The position numbers were made by a program, and so were the translations under genes. Under the pieces are notes generated by a model. The model saw only the letters and a list, made by a program, of their open reading frames with translations, had not been told where the DNA came from and searched no databases. Positions 63,402 through 64,000 of a stretch of 64,000 nucleotides of DNA are shown here, in pieces. The stretch is from the NCBI GenBank assembly GCA_029557915.1, contig JAKQHS010000024.1:1-64000 (forward strand). The letters are read 5' to 3'. The stretch is from Bacteroidota bacterium. Its GTDB lineage: Bacteria; Bacteroidota; Bacteroidia; Chitinophagales; Saprospiraceae. Position 1 is the first letter of the stretch. Each line of letters starts with the position of its first letter.

Positions 63402-64000
63402 GGAGTAAAGATAAGAGAAGGGGCGACTGCAAGTTTCCCACCAAGGCCAAATGTTCAAAGCTGGCCCTCTGTTGGGGATAAGTTTGGCTATGTTTCCCAC
63501 GACGGCCACCAAGCACACAAAAACATACTTTGATATTGTGTTATTATTTTCATAGCCCTCATAGTGTCGTTGTGTCGTTGTGGGAACCCTTTGTTGGGGA
63601 GGAGCTTAGCTCCGACCCCCTGTTTCCCATTCACTCCCCATGTTCATATTCATGGCCAAAGTCAAACTTTGTCCTTAGTTCCCACGACGGCCACCAAGGA
63701 CACAAAAACATACTTTGTTATTGTGGTATTATTTTCGTAGCCCGCTGCATAGTGTCGTTGTGTCGTTGTGGGAACCCTTTGTTGCGATGGAGCGTTGGGG
63801 AGGAGCTTAGCTCCGACCCCCTGTTTCCTATTCAATACTTATGTAAATATACCTGGCCAAACCCCCATATTTACTACACGGCCAAAGCTAAGCTTTGTCC
63901 TAACATCTATACCTGGCCAGGTCAAGTTTTGTCCTCAGTTTCCCACGACGGGCACAAAGGACGCAAAAACAAACTTGCTCATGCGTTGTGTCGTTGTGGG
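63402..64000. repeat. Composite intergenic repeat array
   Basis: Three modules recur. Module 1 (GGCCAAAG...CTTTGTCC) is at 63654-63674, 63880-63900 and 63915-63934. Module 2 runs from TTCCCACGAC to GTTGTGGGAA at 63493-63586 and 63679-63774, with a third copy from 63939 cut by the window end. Module 3 is a hairpin with GGGG/CCCC ends and GGAGC-TTA-GCTCC core at 63596-63619 and 63797-63820. The ends of module 2 are imperfect inverted repeats. No gene is seen. Confidence 0.9.

Noticed and set aside
63402-64000. Possible CRISPR array
   Set aside because: The repeats are long, composite and imperfect with irregular spacing; there are no short unique spacers and no cas genes.

Overview
The window reads as a chromosomal segment of an environmental Bacteroidota bacterium, probably of the Saprospiria/Cytophagia/Chitinophagia type. 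The evidence is a SusC/SusD pair, a second TonB-dependent receptor with a carboxypeptidase-regulatory-like N-terminus, many lipoprotein signals, AIM24 and GlxA-type proteins, exact matches to the Bacteroidota -7 element TAnnTTTG upstream of several genes, and almost no Shine-Dalgarno sequences. No rRNA, tRNA, CRISPR array, transposase or phage gene was recognised.

Layout. 0.2-5.9 kb: a diheme DUF3365 lipoprotein, then pta-ackA and a DmpA-type P1 peptidase. 5.9-16.9 kb: small regulatory and housekeeping genes (GlxA-type regulator, a divergent cupin/TetR pair with a clear shared operator, MDMPI-fold protein, DsrE protein, alpha/beta hydrolase, AraC-Ogt DNA repair fusion, Gfo/Idh oxidoreductase, phosphotriesterase-like lipoprotein, cupin, thioredoxin, intradiol-dioxygenase-like protein, beta-propeller). 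17.0-17.4 kb: a six-AT-hook DNA-binding protein with an exact 18-residue period. 18.0-24.9 kb: a clade II nitrous oxide reductase operon (cytochrome c, nosZ, fasciclin lipoprotein, a membrane-NosL fusion, nosD, nosF, nosY). 24.9-30.4 kb: AIM24 protein, dipeptide epimerase, mannonate dehydratase, nitroreductase, AI-2E-type permease. 30.4-40.9 kb: a complete group 1 [NiFe] uptake hydrogenase locus, with hyaABCD on the minus strand diverging from a small membrane protein plus hypABFCDE. 41-51 kb: a serine hydrolase, a SusC/SusD pair with a LacI regulator, an SDR and a Gfo/Idh oxidoreductase. 51-58.6 kb: a class A PBP translationally coupled to a second serine hydrolase, an unrecognised 345-residue protein, and a TonB-dependent receptor. 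58.8-62.6 kb: a visibly more AT-rich block (DUF4180, rifampin ADP-ribosyltransferase Arr, membrane proteins, SRPBCC, CPBP protease). 62.8-64.0 kb: a TVP38/DedA-like membrane protein, then a composite intergenic repeat array running off the end.

How the genes may work together. HyaABC would feed electrons from H2 into the quinone pool. The nos operon would use electrons from the respiratory chain, probably through its c-type cytochrome, to reduce N2O to N2. The small hydrogenase subunit carries both extra cysteines of the oxygen-tolerant [4Fe-3S] proximal cluster, so hydrogen use at low oxygen is plausible. The SusCD/LacI/SDR/UxuA genes suggest sugar or sugar-acid uptake, but no glycoside hydrolase is present. 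The least explained items are the AT-hook protein, the NosL fusion, the unknown 345-residue protein, the recurring 7-8 bp tandem repeats at gene ends and the composite repeat array on the right edge.
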